A stretch of 32,291 bases of DNA, from the NCBI GenBank assembly GCA_035489715.1, contig DATHAP010000227.1:1-32291 (forward strand). The letters run 5' to 3'. Made by a program: the position numbers and the translations under genes. This stretch comes from Actinomycetes bacterium. GTDB lineage: Bacteria > Actinomycetota > Actinomycetes > JACCUZ01. This document shows, piece after piece, positions 17,253 to 25,179 of this stretch (its first letter is position 1; the number at the start of each line of letters is the position of its first letter). The notes under the pieces were generated by a model. The model was not told where the DNA came from, made no database searches, and worked only from the letters and a program-made list of their open reading frames with translations.

Positions 17253-18092
17253 TCAGAGCTCGTCGCGCCGCTGCCAGCGGAAGCCCCGCATCGCGAGCAG
17301 GAGCGCCAGCACGGTCCAGGCCACCAGCACCAGAGCCACCCGGCCGAGCTCCCACGAGCCGGCGAGCTCCTGGCGCTGGAAGCTGTCGGGCAGGAAGACC
17401 GATCGCATGCCCTGGCAGAGCCACTTCAGCGGGAACAGTGCCGCCATCTGCTGCATCCACGAGGGCAGCTCGTCGTACTGGAAGAACACCCCGGACGTGA
17501 ACTGCAGGACGAGGACGACCGGTGACACGAGGGCCGGCGTCCCGCGGCCGGTGCGGGTCAGCCCGGTGAACGCGACTCCCAGCAGCGTGCAGCAGACCAG
17601 GCCGAGCACGCTGACCCAGGTCAAGGTCCACCAGTCGGTGGCTTCGTCGGGCAGGTGCACGTCGAAGAGCGCCACGCCGATGGCGAGCAGCAGGGCGACC
17701 TGCCCGACGTACAGCACGAGGACCTGACCGATCTTGCCCACGAAGTAGGCCGCCTTGGGCATCGGCGTGCCCTGCAACCGCTTCAGGGTGCCGTCGTCGC
17801 GCTCCTGGGAGATGGTGATCGCGAGGTTCTGGAAGGCCGTGTAGACGACGCCGGAGGCGATCATGCCGGCGACGAAGTACTGGCTGAAGGACACACCGGG
17901 CGCCACGTTGCCGGTGAAGGCCGATCCGAACACCACCAGGAGCAGGACCGGCAGGACCAGGGTGAAGAACGCCGCCTCGCGGTCCCGGGTGAAGGTGAGC
18001 AGCTCGATGCGGATGCGGCGCAGGCCGATCGCGAGAACGCCGGGTGTCGCGAGGTGCGCGCCGCCGCGGGTGGCGGGACCTGTAGCGCTCAT
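17253..18092 (-). CDS. ABC-2 type transporter permease
   Basis: The product is 279 residues with a short N-terminal cytosolic segment, a first transmembrane helix at about 41-58, and about five further helices, as in DrrB/YadH-type ABC-2 exporter permeases. Family-like features are the ERDDGTLKRLQGTPMP segment between helices 2 and 3 and the amphipathic FFQYDELPSWMQQMAALFPLKW segment before the last helix. Its ATG overlaps the TGA of the ATPase gene (ATGA), so the two subunits are translationally coupled and form one exporter. The substrate is unknown; drug, lipid or glycolipid are typical for this class. Confidence 0.9.
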   Translation of the reverse strand: MSATGPATRGGAHLATPGVLAIGLRRIRIELLTFTRDREAAFFTLVLPVLLLVVFGSAFTGNVAPGVSFSQYFVAGMIASGVVYTAFQNLAITISQERDDGTLKRLQGTPMPKAAYFVGKIGQVLVLYVGQVALLLAIGVALFDVHLPDEATDWWTLTWVSVLGLVCCTLLGVAFTGLTRTGRGTPALVSPVVLVLQFTSGVFFQYDELPSWMQQMAALFPLKWLCQGMRSVFLPDSFQRQELAGSWELGRVALVLVAWTVLALLLAMRGFRWQRRDEL

Positions 18093-18952
18093 GCCTCACC
18101 GACCATGCGCAGGTAGGTCTCCTCGAGCGTCGGCCGGGCGACGGTCAGGCCGGGCACCTCGCCGTCGAAGCGCCCGGCGAGCTCGGTCACCGTGCGGGTC
18201 GGCTCCGCCGACGTCGTGCTGCGCCGGGTGCCGTCGGGCTCGGTCCAGGTGACCGTGGCGAGCTCCTGCTGACGGCCACCGAGCGAAGCGGGCGGCGCGA
18301 CGTCGAGGAAGCGGCCGTCGGACATGACGGCGACCCGCTGGGCCAGCCGCTCCGCCTCGTCGAGGTAGTGGGTGGTCAGCAGGATCGTCGTCCCCTCGGC
18401 CGCCAGGTCCTCGACGAGGCGCCAGAAGGTCCGCCGGGCGGCCGGGTCGAAGCCGGTCGTGGGCTCGTCGAGGAAGAGCAGCTCGGGGCGGCCGAGGATG
18501 CCCAGAGCCACGTCGAGCCGGCGCCGCTGCCCGCCGGAGAGCAGCCGCGAGCGCTGGTCGGCGCTGCCGGTCAGGCCGACCGTCTCGACGACCTCGTCGG
18601 GGTCGCGCGCCGACGGGTAGTAGCCCGCGAAGTGCCGCAGCGTCTCGCGAACCGTCAGCTCGGACAGGTCGTTGACCGACTGCAGGACGATGCCGACCCG
18701 GGCCCGCCAGGCGGGGGTCGCCTGGGCCGGGTCGGTGCCCAGGACGCTGACCTCGCCCGCGTCGCGGGCCCGGTAGCCCTCGAGGATCTCGACCGTCGTC
18801 GTCTTGCCCGCCCCGTTGGGGCCGAGCAGCGCGACGACCTCGCCGGTGGCCACCTCCAGGTCGACCGCGTCGACGGCCGTACGCTCGCCGTAGCTCTTGC
18901 GCAGCCCGCGGACGACCACGGCTGCGCCCTCGTGACCCACGGGCACGAGCAT
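18089..18952 (-). CDS. ABC transporter ATP-binding protein (DrrA-like)
   Basis: The product is 287 residues from ATG 18952. All nucleotide-binding motifs are intact: Walker A GPNGAGKT (44-51), Q-loop Q91, signature LSGGQ (138-142), Walker B LLFLDEP (158-164) and H-loop H195 (TTHYLDEAE). The C-terminal 70 residues (about 220-287) are the extra domain of DrrA-type exporters, ending PTLEETYLRMVGEA. It powers the permease encoded immediately downstream. The gene is head-to-head with the MFS exporter gene, with only 30 nt between the start codons, so the two export systems may be co-regulated. Confidence 0.93.
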   Translation of the reverse strand: MLVPVGHEGAAVVVRGLRKSYGERTAVDAVDLEVATGEVVALLGPNGAGKTTTVEILEGYRARDAGEVSVLGTDPAQATPAWRARVGIVLQSVNDLSELTVRETLRHFAGYYPSARDPDEVVETVGLTGSADQRSRLLSGGQRRRLDVALGILGRPELLFLDEPTTGFDPAARRTFWRLVEDLAAEGTTILLTTHYLDEAERLAQRVAVMSDGRFLDVAPPASLGGRQQELATVTWTEPDGTRRSTTSAEPTRTVTELAGRFDGEVPGLTVARPTLEETYLRMVGEA

Positions 18953-18982
18953 GCCGGACGACTGCGACGCGGAAGGACGCGG

Positions 18983-20266
18983 GTGACGAACCTCCTCCGG
19001 CGGGTCGCGGTCGACGTCCGTCCGTTGCGGCACGGCGCCTTCCGCCGGCTGTGGCTCGGGCAGAGCGTGTCGGTCGTCGGCTTCCAACTCACCGGGGTCG
19101 CCGTCGCGGTCGAGATGTTCGCCATCACCTCCTCGTCGCTGTGGGTCGGCCTGATCGGGGTCGCGGCGCTCGTGCCGCTGGTGGTGTTCGGGCTGTACGG
19201 CGGGGCGGTGTCCGACGCGGTCGACCGGCGCCGGCTGCTGGTCGCGTCGTCCTACCTGACCTGGCTCAGCACGTTCGGGCTGCTCGCCCAGGCGCTCCTG
19301 GGGCTGGAGCAGCGCTGGGTGCTGCTCGGGCTGGTTGCGCTGCAGTCGGTCGGCTTCGCCTTCACCTCGCCGACCCGTGGGGCGGTCGTGCCGCGGATCG
19401 TCCCGCGAGACCTCGTGCCGTCGGCCAACACCCTGGTGTCCACGGCCCTGGGTGTCGGTGCCGTGGTGGGTCCGCTGCTCGCCGGGGTGGTGCTGGCCCG
19501 CGGCAGCTATGCACTGGCCTACGGGATCGACGCGGCGCTGTTCACCGCGGCGCTCTACGCCGCCCACCGGCTGCCGCCCATCCTGCCGCTGGGCGAGGTC
19601 ACCCGGCCGGGGCTGCGATCGGTGGTCGCGGGCCTGGCCTTCATCCGACGGCACCCGGTGTTGATGATGTCCTTCGCCGTCGACATCGCCGCGATGGTGC
19701 TGGCGATGCCGAGGGCGCTGTTCCCGGAGGTCGCGGAGGAGCGCTTCGGTGGCCCGGCCGCGGCCGGCTGGCTGTTCGCCGCCATCGCGATCGGCTCGGT
19801 GGTCGGGGGCCTGCTCTCGGGCTGGATCGGGCGGGTGCGCCGCCAGGGCGCGGCGCTGGTGGCGGCGGTGGTCGTGTGGGGACTCGCGGTGGCGGCCGCC
19901 GGGCTGGCCGGCGACCTGTGGCTGGTCGTGGCGCTGCTGGCCGTCGGCGGCGCGGCCGACCTGGTGTCGGCGGTCTACCGGCAGACCATCCTGCAGACCT
20001 ACGCGCCGGACGAGATGCGCGGCCGGATGCAGGGCGTCTTCATCGTGGTCGTCGCGGGCGGCCCCCGGCTGGGTGACCTGCGCGCGGGGGCGAGCGCCGC
20101 GGCCTTCGGCGTCACCTGGTCGTGGGTGGGCGGCGGCATCGCCTGCGTGGTCGTCGTGCTCGCCCTGGCGGCCGCGGTGCCGGCGCTGGTCCGCTACCGG
20201 GCCGGCGACGGCCCGGTCGCCGAGGACGACGAGAACTCCGTGGAGGGCGCGGTCGAGCCCCGGTAG
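18983..20266 (+). CDS. MFS transporter (EntS-like exporter family)
   Basis: The product is 427 residues from GTG 18983, which follows GGAAGGA with 5 nt spacing. About 10-12 hydrophobic helices are visible. The N-terminal HGAFRRLWLGQSVSVVGFQLT, the loop GGAVSDAVDRRRLL between helices 2 and 3, and FTSPTRGAVVPRIVPRDLVPSANTL match the MFS_3/EntS-like exporters (enterobactin exporter and relatives). The C-terminus is a short acidic tail. The transported molecule is unknown. The head-to-head ABC exporter suggests export or resistance functions. The next gene starts 12 nt downstream, but with its own -10-like hexamer. Confidence 0.9.
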   Translation: MTNLLRRVAVDVRPLRHGAFRRLWLGQSVSVVGFQLTGVAVAVEMFAITSSSLWVGLIGVAALVPLVVFGLYGGAVSDAVDRRRLLVASSYLTWLSTFGLLAQALLGLEQRWVLLGLVALQSVGFAFTSPTRGAVVPRIVPRDLVPSANTLVSTALGVGAVVGPLLAGVVLARGSYALAYGIDAALFTAALYAAHRLPPILPLGEVTRPGLRSVVAGLAFIRRHPVLMMSFAVDIAAMVLAMPRALFPEVAEERFGGPAAAGWLFAAIAIGSVVGGLLSGWIGRVRRQGAALVAAVVVWGLAVAAAGLAGDLWLVVALLAVGGAADLVSAVYRQTILQTYAPDEMRGRMQGVFIVVVAGGPRLGDLRAGASAAAFGVTWSWVGGGIACVVVVLALAAAVPALVRYRAGDGPVAEDDENSVEGAVEPR

Positions 20267-20269
20267 CGT
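20264..20269 (+). promoter_or_regulatory. -10 element of the GNAT gene (leaderless)
   Basis: TAGCGT lies 8 nt before GTG 20278 and includes the stop codon of the MFS gene. There is no ribosome-binding site. The same hexamer and spacing precede nucS on the other strand. Confidence 0.5.
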
Positions 20270-20277
20270 CGCGCCGC

Positions 20278-21153
20278 GTGCGGACAACGACGAGCTGGGG
20301 CGGGCGCACTTCGGCGGACGAGACCGTCGCGGTGCTGCGGCGGTGGGAGCGCCCGGGCGACTGCGCGTGGCAGCTGCACGCGGGCGACGTCGGGTGGCAC
20401 CTGCGCCTCGACGACGACGCGGTCGACCACACGCTGCTGCAGGTGCGGGACGACGGTGACCTGGTCGGGGTAGGGCTGCTGGACGGCCCCGCTGTCGTCC
20501 GCCTGGCACTGGACCCTCGGCTGCTGCACGACGCCGACCTGGCGAGGGTCGTCGCCGAAGCCGTGGAGGACCGGCTCGGGCGTCCCGGCGCCGCCGAGGC
20601 GTACGTCGACGGGCCGGGCGCGTCCCGGTGGCGCGCCGAGCTGGCTCGTCGTGGCTGGGACCTCGACCCGGACCCGTGGGTTCACCTGTGGCGGCCGCTC
20701 GGTCCCGCCGACGCCGCTCGTGACGTGCCGGGGGTCGCGGCGGTGTCCGGCCCGGCCGACGTGACCGACAGGGTGGCGGTGCAGCGTGCTGCCTTCGCCA
20801 ACTCCACGTTCACCGAGAGCCGGTGGGCGCAGATGGCCGGCTCGACGGCGTACGACCCGAGTTTCGACCTGCTGGCTCGCGACGACGACGGGGCTGCGGT
20901 CGCCGCGCTCATGGCGTGGACCGCGGGGGAGGGGCGGTGTGCGCTGGTCGAGCCGATGGGCACCGCAGCCGGGCACCAGCGCGAGGGACACGGACGGCGG
21001 CTGCTCGAGGGAGCGGCCGCGGCGCTGGCCCGGGCCGGCGCGAGCGGGGTCGCGGTGTGGACCGCGGCGAGCAACGAGGTGGCGGTGGCGGCCTACCGCA
21101 GCGCCGGGTTCTCGGCCATCGGCCTGGCCGCGGCCATGTGCTCGACGGCCTGA
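20278..21153 (+). CDS. GNAT family N-acetyltransferase (two-domain)
   Basis: The product is 291 residues from GTG 20278. The C-terminal half is a GNAT domain with the acetyl-CoA pyrophosphate-binding motif Q/R-x-x-G-x-G as QREGHGRRLL (Q234 to G239), preceded by RCALVEPMGTAAGH and followed by ASNEVAVAAYRSAGF. The N-terminal half (about 1-150) is a degenerate GNAT-like or unrelated alpha/beta region, giving a two-domain enzyme. The substrate is unknown. The start is chosen from the TAGCGT hexamer 8 nt upstream and the absence of a better start. Its last 61 nt overlap the convergent flavoprotein gene. Confidence 0.8.
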   Translation: MRTTTSWGGRTSADETVAVLRRWERPGDCAWQLHAGDVGWHLRLDDDAVDHTLLQVRDDGDLVGVGLLDGPAVVRLALDPRLLHDADLARVVAEAVEDRLGRPGAAEAYVDGPGASRWRAELARRGWDLDPDPWVHLWRPLGPADAARDVPGVAAVSGPADVTDRVAVQRAAFANSTFTESRWAQMAGSTAYDPSFDLLARDDDGAAVAALMAWTAGEGRCALVEPMGTAAGHQREGHGRRLLEGAAAALARAGASGVAVWTAASNEVAVAAYRSAGFSAIGLAAAMCSTA

Positions 21154-22070
21154 AGGACGTCTTCGGCGCAGCCCCAGGACAGCGTGACGCCGGCGCCACC
21201 GTGGCCGTAGCAGTGCACGACCCCGCCGGGCGCGCCGTCGGGGTGCGGGACCGCCTCGAGGCGGACCGTGGGTCGCGCCGGGCGCAGGCCGACCCGGTGG
21301 CCCAGGACCCGGGCGCCGGCGAGCTCGGGCACCAGGGCGGTGGCCCGGGCGAGCACCTCGTGCGCCGTCACCGGGTCCGGCGTGCGGTCCCACGAGCCGC
21401 GGTCGGCGGTGCCTCCGACGACGACGTCGCGCTCGCGCGGCACGACGTAGAGCGGCCGCGCCGGGTCGGAGTCGTCGAGCAGCCACTCCTCCAGACCGAC
21501 CTGCGCCACCCGCAGCACCTGCCCGCGCACCGGCGTCAGGCTCTCGTCGCCGGCCAGCGCGCGCGAGGCCAGGCCGGTGGCGTTGACGACGTAGCCGTTG
21601 TCCGGCAGGTCGGCCAGCCAGGCGCGGCTCAGGGTGCCGCCGGCCGCGGCCAGCCGGTCGACGAGGAACGAGAGGTACGTCGCCATGTCGGCCACGGGCA
21701 CGGTCATCCGCCAGCCCGAGCCGTAGCCGTCGCGCGGCCCGGTCACCGTCTCCAGGCTCGGGACCGCGTCGCGCCACCAGGGGTCGACCGGCCGGCCGGT
21801 CGAGAGCAGCTCGGTGCCGGCCCGCATCCGGACACCCGACTGCGGGTGGGTGTGCGAGAGCCCCTCGAGCACCTCGAAGGTCCGGGCGGCCCACCGGGTG
21901 ACCGCGTCCCTGGGCTGGGCGAGGTAGGGGTACCACATCGCCGCCGCCACGGCGGACGTCGTCTCCAGCGGCAGGTCGCGGGCCAGGACGTGGGTGTCGT
22001 GCCCCGCCTCGGCGAGCCGCACCGCGCAGGTCAGGCCCACGACCCCGGCACCGACCACGACGACCCGCAC
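21093..22070 (-). CDS. FAD-dependent D-amino-acid oxidase-like protein
   Basis: The product is 325 residues from GTG 22070; a TTG at 22124 would add 18 residues with no supporting motif. FAD is bound by the N-terminal GAGVVG (7-12) followed by the SAVAAAMWYPY segment typical of DAAO (loop contacting the flavin). The C-terminal half has GHRVGLRPARPTVRLE (substrate carboxylate arginine region) and HCYGHGGAGVTLSWG (second flavin motif). DAAO oxidises D-amino acids to 2-oxo acids, ammonia and hydrogen peroxide. A peroxisomal-type signal is not expected. Its 3' end overlaps the GNAT gene by 61 nt. A 57-nt inverted-repeat structure lies between it and nucS. Confidence 0.9.
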   Translation of the reverse strand: MRVVVVGAGVVGLTCAVRLAEAGHDTHVLARDLPLETTSAVAAAMWYPYLAQPRDAVTRWAARTFEVLEGLSHTHPQSGVRMRAGTELLSTGRPVDPWWRDAVPSLETVTGPRDGYGSGWRMTVPVADMATYLSFLVDRLAAAGGTLSRAWLADLPDNGYVVNATGLASRALAGDESLTPVRGQVLRVAQVGLEEWLLDDSDPARPLYVVPRERDVVVGGTADRGSWDRTPDPVTAHEVLARATALVPELAGARVLGHRVGLRPARPTVRLEAVPHPDGAPGGVVHCYGHGGAGVTLSWGCAEDVLQAVEHMAAARPMAENPALR

Positions 22071-22121
22071 CCGGCCAGCCTGGCGCACGACTGATCGTCG
22101 CGGAAGTGGATCCGCGTGCCG

Positions 22122-22178
22122 CAAGTGGTGGAACTAGGGGCGTTCAGCGCGGGGAACAGCCCCGACCTCCACCACTTG
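22122..22178. repeat. long inverted repeat with inner hairpin between nucS and the oxidase gene
   Basis: CAAGTGGTGGA (22122-22132) and TCCACCACTTG (22168-22178) are perfect 11-nt complements separated by 35 nt. Inside lies a smaller hairpin, CGGGG-AACAG-CCCCG. The element lies downstream of nucS and upstream of the flavoprotein gene on the same strand, so it could act as a terminator, an mRNA processing or stability element, or a dispersed intergenic repeat. Confidence 0.65.
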
Positions 22179-22213
22179 ACGCTCTTGCCGCCGACCAGCC
22201 CCGCCGCGGGGGG

Positions 22214-22873
22214 TCAGAAGAGTCGGTGGCTCGGGTCGTCGAAGCCGCGCAGGGCGTCGTAGTCCAGGGTCACGCAGTCGATGCCGCGGTCGGTGGCGAG
22301 GACCTTGGCCTGCGGCTTGATCTCCTGGGCGGCGAGGACACCGCGGACGGGGGAGAGCAGCGGGTCTCGGTTGAGCAGCCCGAGGTAGCGGGTCAGCTGC
22401 TCGACGCCGTCGATCTCGCCGCGGCGCTTGATCTCGATCGCCACGGTGGCACCGCGCTCGTCCCTGGCCAGGATGTCGACCGGGCCGATCGCGGTGGGGA
22501 ACTCGCGGCGGACCAGCCGCCAGCCGGTGCCGAGGGTCTCGATCTGGTCGGCGAGCAGGGCCTGCAGGTGGGCCTCGACGCCGTCCTTGACCAGGCCCGG
22601 GTCGACGCCGAGCTCATGGCGGGAGTCGTGCAGGACGTCCTCGACGGTGATGACGAGGCGCTCGCCGGCCTTGTTGGTGACCGTCCACGTCTCGCCGTCC
22701 TCGGTGAGGGTGCAGGGCGGGCTCATCCAGTTCAGCGGCTTGTAGGCCCGGTCGTCGGCGTGCACCGAGACCGACCCGTCGGCCTTGACCAGGATCAGCC
22801 GGGTGGCGCTGGGAAGGTGGGCGGTGAGCCGGCCGACGTAGTCGACCGTGCACGTCGCGATGACCAAACGCAC
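22214..22873 (-). CDS. nucS: endonuclease NucS (EndoMS), mismatch-specific
   Basis: NucS cuts both strands at G-T, G-G and T-T mismatches and provides non-canonical mismatch repair in actinobacteria that lack MutS/MutL. The product is 219 residues, the normal length. The N-terminal DNA-binding domain contains [14 protein letters not shown]. The C-terminal RecB-like nuclease has D133 ([10 protein letters not shown]), E147 and K149 (VAIEIKRRG), followed by QLTRYL. The protein ends in HRLF, a short hydrophobic tail that fits a sliding-clamp contact. Start GTG 22873 is preceded at 8 nt by TAGCGT and by no ribosome-binding site, so a leaderless message is likely. The STAS gene on the same strand ends 21 nt upstream. 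Confidence 0.95.
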   Translation of the reverse strand: MRLVIATCTVDYVGRLTAHLPSATRLILVKADGSVSVHADDRAYKPLNWMSPPCTLTEDGETWTVTNKAGERLVITVEDVLHDSRHELGVDPGLVKDGVEAHLQALLADQIETLGTGWRLVRREFPTAIGPVDILARDERGATVAIEIKRRGEIDGVEQLTRYLGLLNRDPLLSPVRGVLAAQEIKPQAKVLATDRGIDCVTLDYDALRGFDDPSHRLF

Positions 22874-22881
22874 AGCCGCAG

Positions 22882-22887
22882 ACGCTA
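22882..22887 (-). promoter_or_regulatory. -10 element of nucS (leaderless)
   Basis: On the minus strand TAGCGT is separated by 8 nt from GTG 22873. The hexamer and spacing are identical to those before the GNAT gene at 20278. It lies in the 21-nt gap after the STAS gene. Confidence 0.5.
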
Positions 22888-22894
22888 CAGGTGG

Positions 22895-23248
22895 CTACCC
22901 GGCGTCCTCGAGGTCGACCATGTCGGCCAGGTCGAGCAGCCGGATCAGCCGCAGGACGGCCCGGCGGCAGTGCCGCAGCTCGACGAGCCCGCCCCGGCGG
23001 GCGAGCATGGCGCGGCCCAGTAGCAGCGGCGAGATGCCCGAGGCGTCGGCGAAGCCCACGCCGCTCATGTCGACGACCAGGCGCCGGCAGGGCGGGTCTC
23101 GGCGGGCCTGGCACACCTGCTCGACGACGGCCTCCAGCAGCGGCGAGCTCGTGATGTCGAGCTCCCCGCCGAGGCGGACCCGGACGATCTCCGGGTCGTC
23201 CTCGTCCGCCTGGACGTCCACGGACAGCGACGACTGCGCGCTGCGCAC
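22895..23248 (-). CDS. STAS-domain protein (anti-sigma factor antagonist-like)
   Basis: The product is 117 residues from GTG 23248, which has GGAGGGAG a few bases upstream. The STAS fold is clear: IVRVRLGGELDITSSPLLEAV, an Ala/Glu helix, RRLVVDMSGVGFADASGISPLLL and LVELRHCRRAVLRLIRLLDL. The candidate phosphorylation site is Ser70 in DASGIS. RsbV/SpoIIAA-like proteins bind anti-sigma kinases and release sigma factors; no such partner is nearby. Unlike the STAS gene at 14645 it has a 20-residue acidic N-terminal extension. It is divergent from the tandem dehydrogenase gene across a 141-nt spacer that holds only a short GCACC/GGTGC dyad. Confidence 0.83.
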   Translation of the reverse strand: MRSAQSSLSVDVQADEDDPEIVRVRLGGELDITSSPLLEAVVEQVCQARRDPPCRRLVVDMSGVGFADASGISPLLLGRAMLARRGGLVELRHCRRAVLRLIRLLDLADMVDLEDAG

Positions 23249-23389
23249 CGAACTCCCTCCGTGACGAGCCGGCCCCGGTTCTCCGCACCGGCTCGCGAGT
23301 GGGACCTGTCTACCCCACCCAACGCCCCCCATGCACCAGGGGTGCCCACCCGGCGCGGCGTGTCGGGGCAGGCCTGGGAGACTGCCCTC

Positions 23390-25168
23390 ATGGGACGTGA
23401 GTTCGCCACTGTCGGTGTCGTCGGGCTGGGCACGATGGGGGCCGGGATCGTCGAGGTCTTCGCCCGCAACGGGCTCCGGGTCGTGGGCGTCGAGCCCTCC
23501 GAGGAGCTCCTGGAGAGCGGGCGCGGGCACCTGCGGCACTCGACCGACCGGGCGGTGAGCAGGGGCAAGCTCTCCGAGGCAGACCGTGACGAGCTGCTGG
23601 GTCGGGTCACCTTCACGACGTCGATGGAGGACCTGGCCGACGTCGACATGGTGATCGAGGCGGTGCCCGAGCGGCTCGACCTCAAGCAGGAGATCTTCGC
23701 GGCTGCCGACAAGATCTGCCGGCCGGACACCATCCTCGCCACCAACACGTCCTCGCTGTCGGTGACCGAGATCTCGGTGGCGACCAGCCGGCCGTCCAAG
23801 GTCGTCGGGATGCACTTCTTCAACCCGGCCCCGGTGCTCAAGCTGGTCGAGGTCGTGCGCACCGTCGTCACCGAGCCCGAGGTGGTCGCCGACATCGAGG
23901 CGCTCGCCGCCCGGCTCGGCAAGGTGCCTGTGGTCATCGGCGACAAGGCCGGGTTCATCGCCAACGCCCTGCTGTTCGGCTACCTGAACCACGCGGTGTC
24001 GATGTACGAGTCCCGCTACGCCTCGCGCGAGGACATCGACGCCGCGATGCGGTTCGGCTGCGGCTACCCGATGGGCCCGCTCGCGCTGCTCGACCTGATC
24101 GGGCTCGACACGGCGTACGAGATCCTCGACACGATGTACCGCCAGTCGCGCGACCGGCTGCACGCCCCAGCTCCCCTCATCAAGCAGATGGTCACCGCAG
24201 GCCTGCGCGGCCGCAAGACCGGCCGTGGCTTCTACACCTACGAGCGACCGGACTCGCCGGTGGTCGTCGACGACGACCTGACGCCGTCGCCGCACGCCCA
24301 TGAGGGCGGCGGCCGCACGGTGGAGAAGGTCGGCGTGGTCGGGTCAGGCACGATGGCGGTCGGCATCGTCGAGGTGCTCGCCAAGGCGGGCTACGACGTG
24401 ATGTACGTCGCTCGAGGTGACGAGAAGGTCGCCCGGGTGCGCGGCACCCTCGAGCGCTCGCTCGAGAAGGCCGTGCTGCGGGGCAAGCTGTCGGAGGAGG
24501 ACCGCGACGCCGCCCTGGCGCGGGTCACCGGGTCGTCCCGGCTGGACGACCTGGCCGACCGCGACCTGGTGCTCGAGGCCGTGGTGGAGGAGCTGTCGGT
24601 CAAGCAGGCGCTGTTCGCCACCCTGGACGAGATCTGCCGCCCGGGCGCCCTCCTGGCCACCACGACGTCCTCGCTGCCCGTGGTCGAGCTGGCCGCCGCG
24701 ACGACACGGCCGGCCGACGTGGTCGGCCTGCACTTCTTCAACCCCGCACCGGTGATGAAGCTGGTCGAGGTCGTGCGCACGGTGTCGACCGCCGACGACG
24801 TGGTCGCCACCGCGCGGGCGCTGTGCGAACGGGCCGGCAAGCACGCGGTCGAGTGCGGAGACCGGGCCGGCTTCATCGTCAACGCGCTGTTGTTCCCCTA
24901 CCTCAACGACGCGGTCAAGATGCTGCAGGCGCACTACGCGACGGTCGAGGACATCGACTCCGCGATGATCGTCGGGTGCGGCTACCCGCTCGGGCCGTTC
25001 GACCTGCTGGACGTGGTCGGGCTCGACGTGGCGCACGCCATCCAGCGGACGCTCTACCTGGAGTTCCGCGAGCCGGGCTTCGCCCCCGCACCGCTGCTGG
25101 AGCAGCTGGTGACGGCCGGCTACCTGGGCCGCAAGGCCGGCCGCGGGTTCCGCGACTACGGCGCCTGA
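23390..25168 (+). CDS. tandem (two-domain) 3-hydroxybutyryl-CoA dehydrogenase
   Basis: The product is 592 residues made of two complete 3-hydroxyacyl-CoA dehydrogenase units (about 1-287 and 311-592) joined by an acidic linker. Unit 1 has the Rossmann loop GLGTMG (12-17), acidic E35 after strand 2, ATNTSSL, HFFNPAP, KLVEVV and GFIANALL. Unit 2 has GSGTMA (318-323), A341-R342 where the acidic residue should be, ATTTSSL (Asn replaced by Thr425), HFFNPAP, KLVEVV and GFIVNALL. The catalytic His, Glu and Asn are therefore kept in both, but unit 2 looks suited to NADP rather than NAD. ATG 23390 has GGGAG 9 nt upstream. The hydrolase gene starts 11 nt downstream. It probably acts on acetoacetyl-CoA/3-hydroxybutyryl-CoA, upstream of Ccr. 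Confidence 0.9.
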   Translation: MGREFATVGVVGLGTMGAGIVEVFARNGLRVVGVEPSEELLESGRGHLRHSTDRAVSRGKLSEADRDELLGRVTFTTSMEDLADVDMVIEAVPERLDLKQEIFAAADKICRPDTILATNTSSLSVTEISVATSRPSKVVGMHFFNPAPVLKLVEVVRTVVTEPEVVADIEALAARLGKVPVVIGDKAGFIANALLFGYLNHAVSMYESRYASREDIDAAMRFGCGYPMGPLALLDLIGLDTAYEILDTMYRQSRDRLHAPAPLIKQMVTAGLRGRKTGRGFYTYERPDSPVVVDDDLTPSPHAHEGGGRTVEKVGVVGSGTMAVGIVEVLAKAGYDVMYVARGDEKVARVRGTLERSLEKAVLRGKLSEEDRDAALARVTGSSRLDDLADRDLVLEAVVEELSVKQALFATLDEICRPGALLATTTSSLPVVELAAATTRPADVVGLHFFNPAPVMKLVEVVRTVSTADDVVATARALCERAGKHAVECGDRAGFIVNALLFPYLNDAVKMLQAHYATVEDIDSAMIVGCGYPLGPFDLLDVVGLDVAHAIQRTLYLEFREPGFAPAPLLEQLVTAGYLGRKAGRGFRDYGA

Positions 25169-25179
25169 CCCGAGCTGCG

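Noticed and set aside
16998-17525. Plus frame of 175 codons over the zinc-ribbon gene and the permease
   Set aside because: Runs antisense into the ABC permease and has no ribosome-binding site; the GTG frame at 17059 has the cysteine motif and the strong site.
23249-23389. Stress-sigma promoter (GTTT...GGGTAT type) in front of the STAS gene
   Set aside because: A GGGTAG is present on the minus strand, but no GTTT-like -35 lies at the right distance.
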